From Phoronis australis (lineage: Eukaryota; Phoronida; Phoronidae): a DNA stretch of 64,000 bases. The position numbers were made by a program, and so were the translations under genes. Positions 40,249 to 51,605 of the stretch are shown piece by piece. The notes beneath the pieces are model-generated. The model did not search any database. It worked only from the letters and a program-made list of their open reading frames with translations, and was not told the DNA's origin. The stretch lies in NCBI GenBank assembly GCA_002633005.1, contig NMRA01000311.1, forward strand, positions 261,839-325,838. The letters are read 5' to 3'. Each line of letters opens with the position of its first letter. Positions within the stretch are counted from its first letter, which is position 1.

Positions 40249-40254
40249 AATAAA
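40249..40254 (+). terminator. Polyadenylation signal of the small secreted-protein gene
   Basis: AATAAA 57 bases after the stop codon at 40190-40192, followed within 30 bases by GT-rich sequence (GAGTTGTGTTCTTG). Confidence 0.6.
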
Positions 40255-40669
40255 GTCGGTGATACAGTTCAGAGTTGTGTTCTTGCATTCACACTTGTTT
40301 TTGTGTTTCCGGCGACGTCAGCGTACATGTATATCTTGTGGGCATCATGCGTGAATACGATTTAAAACTACCAGTTTCCCAAGAATTGTACAACAAAACC
40401 TTCAATAAACAAAAAATTGATCTATTGCCGAATAAGTGATTGCCGCAACTATACATTAGACTGGCGGATCTAGAATGTCGCGAGGGGTTGTGGTAAATAC
40501 AATTTTCGTAAAAAAGTGTCTCCGTTACCCTTGAAACAGACACGTTTTTAGTCGGTGTCCTGCCCGGAAGACGGGAGAGGTCAAGTCTACCTATGCATTA
40601 TTGAGGAAAATGTCTCACTATTTTTAAAAGAATGTTTCGCTACAGTATTGATACTACCGAGTCTGGGGG

Positions 40670-40894
40670 GTCTCGAGCCCCCCCCCCATTTGGCGAAGTG
40701 GGCAAAAAGGTCTGCCTCAGAGAAAGAAAAAGCCTGAGAAAATGAGACAAAAGTCGACAGGAATTCGGCACAAATGCCCAATTCACATACCTGAACGTAG
40801 TGCCCCGTTTCTTTCAGTCAACGTTTTTTTCAGTAAAAGGTCCACATACTGAAAAATTCGAGCCCTCCATAGTTTAGACTGCGTGCGTGCATGT
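40670..40894 (-). mobile_element. GCATGCGCGCACCCAG-family MITE, minus orientation
   Basis: Read in reverse it begins ACATGCACGCACGCAG, then GGAGGGCTCGAA and GTGGACCTTTTACTG, and near its other end has GGCGAAGTGGGCAAAAAGG in plus orientation, as in the copy at 56436-56684. The distal terminal repeat is degraded. Confidence 0.65.
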
Positions 40895-43800
40895 AAAGCG
40901 CGCAGATTTGGATGCCTCTTTTTGTTCCGAAAACCCCCCGAATATATGCCTTGGGTTTGTACAGGGAAAGTGTACGTTAAAGTAACTACGCTCAACATAA
41001 AGACAAAAATAAAATTAAATTGAATTAATTAAAAATTTGAAAGACAATTCAGGTATACAAACTGGTTTCATATACATACATATTTTTTTTTAAAAATGCA
41101 TAAAAACACACGAATCTATCAAGGGTCCCACACCATGCGACTTGACTCGAGACTCAACTCCAGAATTAACCAACCACGTGGTAGAAAATTAGGAAGCTAT
41201 ACTCAAAGTGGGTGCCCCCGATCGAACACTTTTTAGTCGAGTTTCAAATATTAGCTGGTGTTCTCGGCGCACGCAGCCCGCCGAGATTCTTTGTCAAAAT
41301 GCCTGAATGCATGTGTGAAGATCGCTATGAGATATTTCAATGGAAATGAAACCGTTTCATATTACCAAGCATTTGCACAAGCAGTGTCACTACGATATTC
41401 CATTTTTACGACAAGCTCGAGATTGGACAGAATAATGAGGGGGGAGGGGGAGGTATGGAAGTGCCTACAAAAGCAAGGGAGAGCACGACTCGGCATAAGT
41501 AGCGGTCTCTTGAAATACGTCGCAGTCAGTCAGTTTCAGACTCATACCGACCACGAAACTTCCTGGTGGCGACTGGTCTTTTTGCTACGAGGGTAAAGAA
41601 GAGTGAGGGAGAGATGAATGTGACGGTGGCAACTGGGACAAGTATGGATTTGTTTGCAAACCTTTCATTGTTTGGATTTGCGTTTTTTATTTATCTCTCC
41701 AGATGTTTCTGTTGTCAATTTGAACCGATCAGATTTCGACACAATTGATCTTAGTCACCTGCAGAAATGTCCAGATGAAAAATTACACTTTCATATTTCT
41801 GTTGATTGTTTGAGCGGGCTTTAACAATGTAAATAAAAGTAATGTCCTATGAAACTATAGTGTTCATGTGGCGGAAATCAGATACGTGTACATACAGGCA
41901 TACTCTTCATGTCCGCCAAACAGCTAATCAGATTATGATATATCTGCACGGATTTTAGCAAACCCACATTTCATTCGTTCTCGTTTGTGAGCATACTTTG
42001 GCCACGGGTTCAATGCTGGTTTCATTTCACTAGGCGTGGAATTAACTGGGGGCGAGAAAAAGGCGTTTCTCGCGTGGAACTGGCAAGCTATAGGGACACC
42101 CTATGTGGCCAGTTCCACGCTTAAGGAAGGGGAAAATGTTCGTGTAAGACAAGCATGCACGAAAACGAAATCGGGTGACAATTTGTGTCGTCATCGAAAT
42201 ATTAACTTGTTGTCCAGGCGATAATTTACGCCGTAACAGGGTGGCCCCCCGTGACAACGCCTTCACCCAGTTTATGTCTCATAGGAGTAAACGTTTGAAA
42301 TGAAGATGGCAAAACGGGCTGGTGGGTTAAGTATGAACATGTTCACGATTTCGCTCAGGATGTGAGCTCGTTCTTCCGCAAGTTGGGTTATCTTTACTAC
42401 TGACGGCCATATTACGAGTACACAGTGTCTCAGATAATGTGCTTACGTTTTAGCTTCTGGTTTGGTTTCGAGCATTTGTAAGCGTGGAATGTGCCTGAGT
42501 ATTGGGCTATTTCAACTTCCGTATTATCATAATTTAATTAACAAACTGGGCACCAGCATCTCAAGTGACCTACTTTGGTGAAGTGAGTTTAGTGCTTCAG
42601 CTAAATTTTATTAAGCCAGGGTAAATCAAGGTGTTGCCAAGGAAGCAAGGTGTTGCCAATTCGCGTTGTTAAAAGTATGAACGGTACGGTAAGAAGTTAT
42701 TCAGTTAAGTTTCAGTCCCTTCCAGCTAGGTTTATTACAAGGACAAAATGTAGTGCATCTATACCTACCGCTGGGAGGTCTTCTCTGGCGAAGTTCGGTG
42801 ATGCCGTCAAGGGACCTTGTGCCCCAACTCCCGAAGGTTTAATAGTATATAAGATACCTTTTTGCCAGTGTTTGAGTGAAATGCGAGTGTCACCAAAAAT
42901 GTTTTCCCTTCAAGAAGAAAAAAAAATGATGAAAACGAGACTCATAACTGCTTGAATAGTAATTTGAAAAGTTTTCTTTTATGCTTTTATACAGAACGTC
43001 ACAAAAGTTTTCTTTTATGCTTTTATACAGAACGTCACAAACCTGTTAAAGATGCATTGGCCAGCAAAAACACAAATAAGAAATTGAGTCTCATTTTGTG
43101 GTGTATGTGTACATGCTTCATTTTTAAATTTGCTATTGAAGTCTGGTCAAACCCAATAAAGCCTGCAAGTCCAAGTCCAAATCAAACTGACCTCTTCTCT
43201 TGCTTGTGCCCACTGCGAGCTGTTTTCCTATCAGTGTAATTGACCTGATCGTTTGCGATCAAGGATGGTGTTAGGCAAAATGTATTCCCAGTACCTGAGC
43301 ACTATATTCCCACATCGTCAGACTGGAGACTGCAGGATTTTTATACGCTATTACTTACATATTATTCTTGGCTGAATAACGCCATCTTGACCTCGGACAA
43401 ATTTTACATAGCAAAAGTGGTAGTCATTGTCAGAAGTTTGCTGTGGGTTTAGTTCAAAAGGTAGCTATGCTTTGTGATTGTGCGTGGATGGAGAGTGAAC
43501 GATTAAATCCAGTAATTAATTTATTATATAATAACCACTAATTAAAACAGGTGAAACCTGTTATTAACTATGTACACTAACAATGAAGAAGAGTAACTAC
43601 GTTAACGCTCTCTGTAAGGATAACGTCAATCAATTAACAATAAACAATCATACATCTTATCTGTTGTGTGAGACTAGACACTCGTTGGATGACAGTCCAG
43701 TTGGTTAATCATTGCCCTTGCCAAAATCCTTATTAGAATCTTCCACAAGATGGCCCAGTTGTACTATTTATTCAATAAACTGAAACAAGGCCTGTAGCTT

Positions 43801-44349
43801 CAACTATTAAAATCCATCTGGCTATCTCCCAGTCTTCTGCCCAAACTATAATAATGTACTTACGTAATTACTATTGGGTGATAAAAGCCACGAGATCTTA
43901 TTAAATCATATCATTGGCTGTTATGATCTGATCTCAGGAATGTCCAGAATCCTTACCGTACATTAAACCCAGAACAAAGAGGTAAACATCCTCTAAAAAT
44001 ACATATAGATATCAAAAGTACATGTAAACAAGTTTGACCACATTGATTTAAAAGTTCATTATGCACAAATTGTGGGCAACCTCAATGGAACTAACTCTAC
44101 CAATTTCATAACCAATATTTATAATTCTGAAAGTCACATTCCTGGTTCATATTCGTCCGTCACCGAGACACGCCCTTCTGACAGTCTGCCCCGGAGACGG
44201 AAGAGAGATAAATAAGGCCTTTTGTTGTAGACAACATCGTTGGTCGAGTCTCGTATTTACGTGTTATTATTAGTTAGCTTACATATGTTTATTCGTCGAG
44301 TTTGAGCGAATATGTAGGAAATTCGTCGACTGTCGTGCGTTTAAAGTTA
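40895..44349. other. Intergenic sequence, no gene recognised
   Basis: It holds short open frames only. Noted within it are a palindromic hairpin at 42072-42120 and a 35-bp tandem duplication (AGTTTTCTTTTATGC...) at 42969-43038. Confidence 0.5.
42072..42120. other. Two-tier palindrome (potential hairpin)
   Basis: GCGTGGAACTGGC (42072-42084) pairs perfectly with GCCAGTTCCACGC (42108-42120), and inside the loop ATAGGG-ACA-CCCTAT forms a second perfect stem. This could be a structured RNA or the core of an inverted-repeat element; there is no evidence of expression. Confidence 0.6.
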
Positions 44350-44790
44350 TGTAAGACCCTAGAAAAATGGCCAAATGTGGCTAAATTTGGAACATCATAT
44401 CCAAAATGGCTGATCGGATTCATAAATGAAACTTTCAGATACTGTTCTCCAACATGCTGATAGGATTTGTTTCACCTTTATAATTATCCGCAATCTTAGA
44501 TTACATGAAACGAAAATGAAACAACATTTTAGAAAATTATGTCAGCTTTTTGAAATCTCATCTTGAACATTTATATCATATAAAAATTCATCCTGTTGTT
44601 GATACCGCTGTTTTGCAATCAATGTACATTTCACGTGACACAGTTGACTCCAGATTAGTAAAAATTCAAAAATCCATTCTACAGACTTTCTACGTCCAGA
44701 AAATATATACTTTTTAGTTTTGCAGATATTTAGCTAGAAACGCAGATTTGTCGATAAGACTCTACGTTCCTTATACATGTATGTAATTTA
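44350..44790 (+). repeat. Dispersed repeat, copy B (matches the reverse complement of 8900-9390)
   Basis: Shares ordered blocks with the intronic copy at 8900-9390, including GGCTAAATTTGGAA, AAACTTTCAGAT, GAAATCTCATCTTGAACATT and TTGATACCGCTGTTTTGC. Its last part overlaps the tandem duplication that begins at 44715. Confidence 0.55.
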
Positions 44791-45392
44791 ACCATCTCTC
44801 TCAGTATGCACTGCACTGCCGAACTTGTGTTTTGCAGCGCGCCGTCGTTCTTGAAGTTGAATAAACATACGTGCTCCTTCAAAAAGAACTCGGTGGAGTT
44901 CAGTAACCCTAGGACTTTTATTGAGTAAAAATCTATAGTTTTGCAGATATTTAGCTAGAAACGCAGATTTGTCGATAAGGCTCTACATTGCTGATACACG
45001 TATGTAATTTAACCGGGGGTCTGTTCCAAGAAACTGGCTTAAGTTCATTTTTGACTTAAGTTTAAGATTTGTCTTAAATTCAACACTTTGAAACTTCCAC
45101 TTTCGGCAAAATAGTCAAAATTAAGACAAAACTTGTGTCAAACACTTAAGTCAAACTTAAAATCTCTTTCTTGAATTGGTTTTGAGACAACTTCATCTTT
45201 TGTTTTAAAATTTACGAATATTTAAGATTTGTTTGTCTTAGCTAAAAGTCAATTTTGCTGGAACGGGCCCCAGCTCTCTTAGTATTGGCTGCAATGACGA
45301 AACTGTATTTTCAGAGCGTCGTCATTCTTGAAGTTGAATAAACATACGTGCTCCTAAAAAACTCGGTCAGTAGAGTTCCGTAACGCTAGGAC
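44715..45392. repeat. Tandem duplication (about 200 bp), second copy split by a MITE
   Basis: Copy 1 (44715-44915) runs from TAGTTTTGCAGATATTTAGC to CCTAGGAC. Copy 2 starts at 44936 with the same sequence, is interrupted after TGTAATTTAACC, and resumes at 45272 with AGCTCTCTTAGTAT.GGCTGCA (copy 1: ATCTCTCTCAGTAT-GCACTGCA), ending at 45392. Copy 1 therefore preserves the empty site. Confidence 0.85.
45015..45271 (+). mobile_element. GGGGTCTGTTCCA-ended MITE inserted in the duplication
   Basis: Ends are GGGGTCTGTTCCA and the complement of GGGGCCCGTTCCA, about 256 bp apart. The body is dominated by TTAAG and CTTAA motifs, and the left half folds back on the right (ACTTAAGTTTAAGATTTGTC against later AAGTCAAACTTAAAATC). 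The boundary is supported by the empty site in copy 1 of the flanking duplication. A second copy in reverse orientation lies at 62920-63164. Confidence 0.85.
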
Positions 45393-45543
45393 CTGCACTA
45401 GGCCCTCGCTAAATCTAGCCAAAATCACGTGTTCTCATTTAGAATACACGGCACTATCTCACGTATTCTCGCGAAGTCTTACTCTTTAGCGAAGTCCTGG
45501 CGATACTGAACTATACTGCGTGGCGGAATCAATGACGAGGTAA

Positions 45544-45695
45544 ATTTCACTTGAAGCACAAGGCTTAGTGCTTCAGACGGCCTCACAGCAGGAAGAGTTT
45601 CAGAGAAGGATTGATGTCGTCAACAACCGACTCACCACGTTAGAATCAGTGGCTAATGTGGGTATCATAATACAAAAAATGTATGCTGCGTTCAG
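45544..45695 (+). other. Possible coding fragment with coiled-coil-like pattern
   Basis: After a stop at 45541 an open frame reads ISLEAQGLVLQTASQQEEFQ, then RRIDVVNNRLTTLESVANV, ending TTCAG followed by GTATGA, a plausible donor. The regular Leu/Val/Ile spacing suggests an amphipathic helix. I recognise no family, and no flanking exon could be found. It may be a transposon remnant or chance. Confidence 0.2.
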
Positions 45696-47739
45696 GTATG
45701 AATTTTCATAAAAAAGCCGACAAAAAAGCAAGAATGATTTAAAAAGATACCAACCCTGTTTTGTAATTCAATGATATTCAAATTCAATTCTAAAGTAAGA
45801 ATCAACCTTACATTGTAAATTCTATCCTATCTTGTTTAGAAGATTCACGGCTTTTAAAATGTTTTAATTTAGTAATCGGAAAAAGGAAACATGAATAGAA
45901 TGAGCGAACAGAATTAAACGAACTTTCCCCAAACACCTCTTCTACAGTTGTTCGAAGCCATTTTATAAACATCCTCGATTCTCTTGCGTTAATATTTTTC
46001 TTGTGGTTTCATTTTGGCACAAATCTGCGAGACAAATGACTCATACAACAAACATGCAGATGGCTCCGCTCCACCATCTAGCGTGTTGGTAAATGGCAAC
46101 CAAAATTGCTGTTCAGTAGAGCAGATTTAGACAACGGGCTAGCATTTGATGGTTAGAATTTCGAAGCCAACAACATGTCGTCCCGTGACGCCTGGCCGGG
46201 AACAACAGATTTGACTGCAACGCAGGCGATCCATGACCGTGTAACCTTTCACTCAAATGAATGAAAGATCAACTACTTAGCTGGCACGAGGCGAGTTTCG
46301 AACTATGCGCACGAGCATTCCGTCCAAGTGTTGCGGGCACGATACCCATGTTCTGATGTATCTGGAGTCGTGATATCACATCAATGGATGTAGAATGCCT
46401 GCCTCCTTATTCACAGCACCCCTGTACCACCTGTACCCAACTACACCGAATAACTAAATTAAAACTCCCCTTTGTCAACGTTGCACTTATCCGGGCCTTA
46501 AAATGTTTCGAGCAGAATTTGAAAATTCCTTGCAAAGTCTGCTTAACGGAGAATGCCACCCAAAAAACAACCTATTTTGTATCAATTTAGTTAGATCGAG
46601 TAGTTCTACTCCGTCGATAACGGCAGGTTCGGTTGCGTTACCTGACACCAGACGGCAAACGGAGGTTTTGAAAATGATCCAGTGACGTAATTGGTTTCAC
46701 ACGCCGTCTGTCCAGCAGTTCACAACTCGGGTTAGTAGTGTCAGCTTATCGCTTGAATTCATCGTTTAACACCAATAAATCATCAAACTTCGATGCAAAA
46801 CCCTTAAAAATACACCGAGTTCTTGTAAAAACGTCTTGTTTTATTTCGCTGTTACGGATTTACTGGTATTTGGACACACCGCAGCCTACAAAGTTGGGCA
46901 GGCCAATTTACCAAGGTCCGTAGCAGGAGTTTGGAGTCTGTTCGGAGATAAATTCGAAGTATTCTTCCGTGAAATACAGACAGAATTACCTAGATCTGTG
47001 TTGTTTATACTTGTGATTTTTGAGATCGGAACCCGATCAGGCCAGTCGCGGCCGGACTGACTCGTTATCCCGGCTGTGGCTCGGAACCCCCGATCAGGTC
47101 CGTTGCGGCCGCCGCGGACTGGTACGAACATAAACCATCGTGAGTTGGAAACTAAACCTCTAGTCACGAAAAGACTATAATAGTGAGCCAAAGCAATAAT
47201 GCGCACGCAATTACTGATTTGAATTAGCCACGAAACTGAAAATCTACTTACTTGTCGGGGGCCGCGAAGTCGGGTTCCCCTTCCATAGACCGTCAGGGCA
47301 AAGATTATACAGTAACAATGATTTGAATAATGTATTTGTATTTCTAAATTAAGATTCCCCTAACATGTGACCATAGCATATAAAATCGAGTAATTGTTTC
47401 ACAACAGCTTTCTTTCAGCAAACACTGAATTAGCATGCGCTCACACGGCCTCGATGCCCGGTCAATTACCTTTGTTGCCCGCGGCATCAAAAGCCGGTAA
47501 CGCTGTGGTTTATTCATCGCTGGCTTCTCAAAACATTTCCACTCACGAGTACCCCAAGGCATTACAAATTGTATCTAATGAGACAGACTTTGTTTTAGTT
47601 TCATATAAGCATTGGTTAGGATGAGAATAATTCATTTTGAAACAGAACGCAGAATAACAAACGTCAACATGGCAACTCGCCCGGCGCCAGTCCTGACTTA
47701 GTCAAGAGCTCATCCGACGAAGACTTCACGGGTAGGATC

Positions 47740-48072
47740 ATTAGGTTTCACAGCTAGGCTTTCAGTTCGAACCGGAATACACTGATCAAGAAATACTAGA
47801 GAGGTGCCGTGAACATGCACAGGCAACGGAACGTATGGATAATTGTTTGGTAAGCCGGAATTCGTCAGAGAAATCACTGTGGACGAAATGCCGGCCCGGC
47901 ACAGACACGGAGATGTTTGCACGGCCTCATACTTGTTATTAACAGCTACCGCGAGCCACTTCCTAAGCATTTCGGGCTCTCGAGGAAGTCGAAAAAACGA
48001 TATACCCGCTTTCTTCGCAGCTTCATAGTTCGGACAAGCGGGAACGATGCACCGCAATATAGCGGCATTCAC
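47740..48072 (-). pseudogene. THAP zinc-finger relic with frameshifts
   Basis: Reading leftwards from 48072: RCIVPACPNYEAAKKAG, then ISFFRLPREPEMLRKWLAVA. This is the start of a THAP domain (Cys pair, F.LP, invariant Trp). The expected 'vCs.HF...DF' second half is present but split over the other two frames (RVCAG in one, RHFVHSDFSDEF in the next), so two small indels break the domain. THAP domains occur in cellular DNA-binding proteins and in P-type transposases; this relic could be from either. There is no clear ATG; the open frame begins at GTG. Confidence 0.55.
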
Positions 48073-48767
48073 TCTGCAGACGAACCACTGACGTCACTGC
48101 GTCGTTTCTCACCTTCCTCACAGGTTGACGCGGCACCTCTCGGCAAGGTGAGGTCGACCGTACACAAAGCGATGTGGATATAGACCGATTAAGACGGTAA
48201 AAAGACTAATTAAATCGGGCAGCATTCTCCTTTAACCGTGTCACAGGCGTCCTCAGCTTCTGATCGTCCCCAGTACACTATATATAATACTACAAGGTAC
48301 GACACACCGGACTAGAAATTCCACGTGTGCCTCACTTCAGCCGTTCATAGCAAACACAAAACTCAATAAATTTACAAAAAAAAACAGAAGTTCAACAAGC
48401 CGTGAGGAATTGTTCTTTCTCCCAGTTCCATTTACGGTGTCCTGCTCCACCGAGTTCACAGGAAATTCGCGGTAAATCCCAAAAATCTTCCCAAAAAGTC
48501 CGTCCAGAGCAACTCCCGTGTCAGACGCAATGGGTACGGAATTATCCGCTGAGTTACGGATGAACGGCAATTGCCGATTCATCACGGAAAGTCACGGCAT
48601 CTCACCTGCCAAACTTTCAAATCAGCCGTGCTTAAATAAGTGGTTACACCTCATTACATAATTGGACAGAAATATTTAGTCAGAGAAAGACTTAACGAAA
48701 TTATTTATCTCATTTTTGCCTGCGTGTTATTTAAGATGCTTATATCGCTGGAAATGGGAACAGAACA

Positions 48768-49575
48768 CTGTTCCGAAGTTTCACTACACCAACGGTTCAT
48801 TATTTCGAAGGTTCACTACTTCGAAGGTTCACTACTCCGAATTAAGTTCACTACTCCGAATTTGGAACTCTGATGTAACTTTTAAATTTTTAAATGCAAA
48901 AATAAGAGGCATGGCTTCGGTTATTAGATGCACTGACCGAAAACAAGGCCCAGTTTCTAAAACACTCTGTTTGAATTTCATGCGCATGCAAAATTGTCCA
49001 CAAATCTTACGAATGCGGAAAAATGAGTACGCACTTGTATTTCTAAAAGGATATGAAATAGGGGTATTGATGAATTATCAACAACGATACAGTCATCAAA
49101 TCCATGTCAAGACCGTATCATTTCGCGCCACGTCCGGTTCGGAAGTAAGCGTAGTTAGTAGGCTACCATGTCCCTGTCAGTCTTTAGAAAGTCAGATAGT
49201 CCCATTCAGTCTTCTAAAATTTGGAACCGCCGTTTGGTCGCCGAAGCCCTGACCCCTGCCCCAGATGTTGTCCCTTTCAGTTGAGAATCAGTCGTTAGTT
49301 AGACTCAACAATCACCATGGGCAGTGATTGGAACTGAGCTCATTTGTAAAAAATGTGATCAATGTTTTAGAACTATTCAACTTTTGCACAGTCTACATGG
49401 ACGCAAGTCATTCACGTCCGTTCCGACTCACCAACAGGCAAACTAATGAAGTGTCGGAGTTCTGGTTTCGAAATGGAGGACATTCGAAGAAGCCCTTTCG
49501 AAGGAAGCGAAACTTCGGAGTAGTGAACCTTCAGAGTAGTAGACTTTTGAAGTAGTGAACCTTCGGAATAATGAC
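48768..49575. mobile_element. Inverted-repeat element with TTCACTACTCCGAA subterminal repeats
   Basis: Left part: ATTATTTCGAAGGTTCACTA, then CTTCGAAGGTTCACTACTCC, with further TTCACTACTCCGAA copies to about 48868. Right part (49495-49575), reverse-complemented: ATTATTCCGAAGGTTCACTA, CTTCAAAAGTCTACTACTC and GAAGGTTCACTACTCCGAAG. The ends are thus inverted copies about 80 bp long with internal repetition. No transposase is recognisable in the roughly 630 bp between. Confidence 0.6.
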
Positions 49576-51605
49576 ATGTAACATTCTTGGAATTTTTTCC
49601 ATCAAGTTTGTTGAACGTATGAAACCTGCGAGACTGTGCATCATCGACACTGATGGACAAGACAAGATTTAATTCTTCATTGACCAAAATTTTAATAGGT
49701 GTAGACCAACTTTCCTCTAATGAACATACTCGTCGAGATTTTCTCACTGCAAGAAAACATGGTAGTTAATTGGCTGGTTTTTGAGCAGCGACAGCTAGAG
49801 GACCGTCTATAGTGAACTTACCGTCGGCGTGTACAGAATTGAGAAGAATGGAAACGCACACCACGTGCTTGTACACGGATGCATGTCAATCCACCAATCC
49901 ACGGTCAAAGTGGACAATGGATGAACAACGTATTTGACGATCACTTTCAATTCGAAATTTGATGCTTGCACTTCACCGTACTATGCTAGCATATGTATAC
50001 CAAAATAGCAGATAACAAACCTATTTTCTGCTGTTTTGTTTCTTGGTCGATTTAACGGCTTTCACACCGCACCCATGTGGGAGCTGTCTTTCAGCCATAT
50101 AGCTTAGCTAGGTATAGATTACTTCTAGTCAGACTTCCTTGTTACCCTATGGCGTAGCCACCACGCGGGTTCAATGGCGATGAAAAACATAAAGCCTACT
50201 TCGATCTACGAAAACACCGTTCGGGCGAAATCGGCCGAGTACGACCCGATCGATGATTAGGTGGCACTGAACAGTTAGTCTAGAGGTGGGACAGGCTTGG
50301 GGCCATTTTTAGTTAGGTATTGCATGTAAGCCTAGTAAATGTGTGTTGAGAATGAAAAAAGATCACTTGCCCGGTTGTAGCTGCACTCTTCTTCAAGATG
50401 GCGGCCCCCTGTTGGAATTGCGCATTAATTTCTGGCTAGCGACTGAGAAGTTGGCTGCGATTTCAGGTAGCCCTCAACAGATTTGCAAAAAATAGTTGGT
50501 TTAAAGTACTTTTGGAATCGTTAGGAAACTTGCTTTCAGAATATGTTTGCTTTAGTCGAGCATCGGCAAGGAAGTGGTGGTTTTGGGGAGAAAAGTACCG
50601 ATTTTTGGCCTCCTTTTTCTTACTCTACGTTGCTTTTCAATATGGGTGAAAGGGTCAAAATACAAAAGAGAATAAAGTTTCTGTGCTCACCTGCAGGCCT
50701 TGTGATGCGAAATGACTCAAATGTTAACGTTCTTTGCATGCAGCTTTTGACAGAGAGACAAAAGGGTGACGAGTCCATTGACGTGTGTTCTGATAGGCAA
50801 ACCCCTGTGAGAACTGTTTTGTGCCCGCTTACGTGAAGCGCTTTAAATCATCATATCTTTAACAGATATGCTGGGGCTGGGGCTGGGGCTGAACGTTTTC
50901 GAACCCCCCGAACACAGCCTTCGAAATGATGAATGGTTAAAATCCGACCGGGTGAGAAATGGAATGTGTGAATGATCCAGCCACGAAAATAATACAACAG
51001 TGTGAAAGGGTACTAATGACTTTTTAAGAATCTTATTAACACGTAACTTTATACCTTGGTGTGTTAGCTGTTACATGGCAAAAATGCATATCGCACTGTA
51101 AGTGCATGTACACTCGGTTGCAAATATTCACTCTGGCCGGTATACACCATCATGTAAACTGGTTTATGGTACAAACGTACGTTGTCTAGCACATACGTAC
51201 ATAAAACACACTATACGAAAAAAATCCCACAGTCCTTCTGAATTTCAACGTTGACATTCGTTAAGCAAGTGTGGCAACAATGCGCGACTACGTACTCAAA
51301 AAATTATGAGGAAGAGGGAACAAATCTGACACTTGTTGTGCTTAAATCCGGTGTTCGCCCCTTTCTGTGGTCAATTTTCACAACCTTTCAGAGACAACCG
51401 ACGATACAAATTCCGCTACACCACCATCGTAATTCTTTACTGAACACACTTGTCTTTTGAAATATTAACTCCGTTCCCCGCCGCTAGGAGAAAACGGTGG
51501 GCTGGACAAATGGGAGCTTGGCGACAGACGGAACAAGGGCATTCGACAGCGACACACTTGCTCACTACTGAGAAGCCAGCCGGGCGGCGTGGATCGGTGG
51601 TGACT
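49576..51605. other. Upstream flank of the GCPII-like gene; no other gene recognised
   Basis: Short open frames only. A (GGGGCT)n stretch lies at about 50870-50891. No TATA box or clear initiator was identified near the start codon. Confidence 0.45.

Noticed and set aside
41258-41596. 112-codon plus-strand open frame
   Set aside because: No domain, signal peptide or neighbouring exons recognised; length is within chance for this window.
44160-44280. Possible LTR end (AATAAGGC then TTACGTGTTATTATTAG)
   Set aside because: No matching second LTR, primer-binding site or coding region nearby.
46886-47206. Minus-strand 106-codon open frame near a GGCCGGAC-rich duplication
   Set aside because: Contains locally repeated GATCAGG...GCGGCCG sequence and no recognisable domain.
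48716-49252. 178-codon open frame
   Set aside because: Starts inside the TTCACTACTCCGAA repeat array, shows no recognisable domain and has no splice context.
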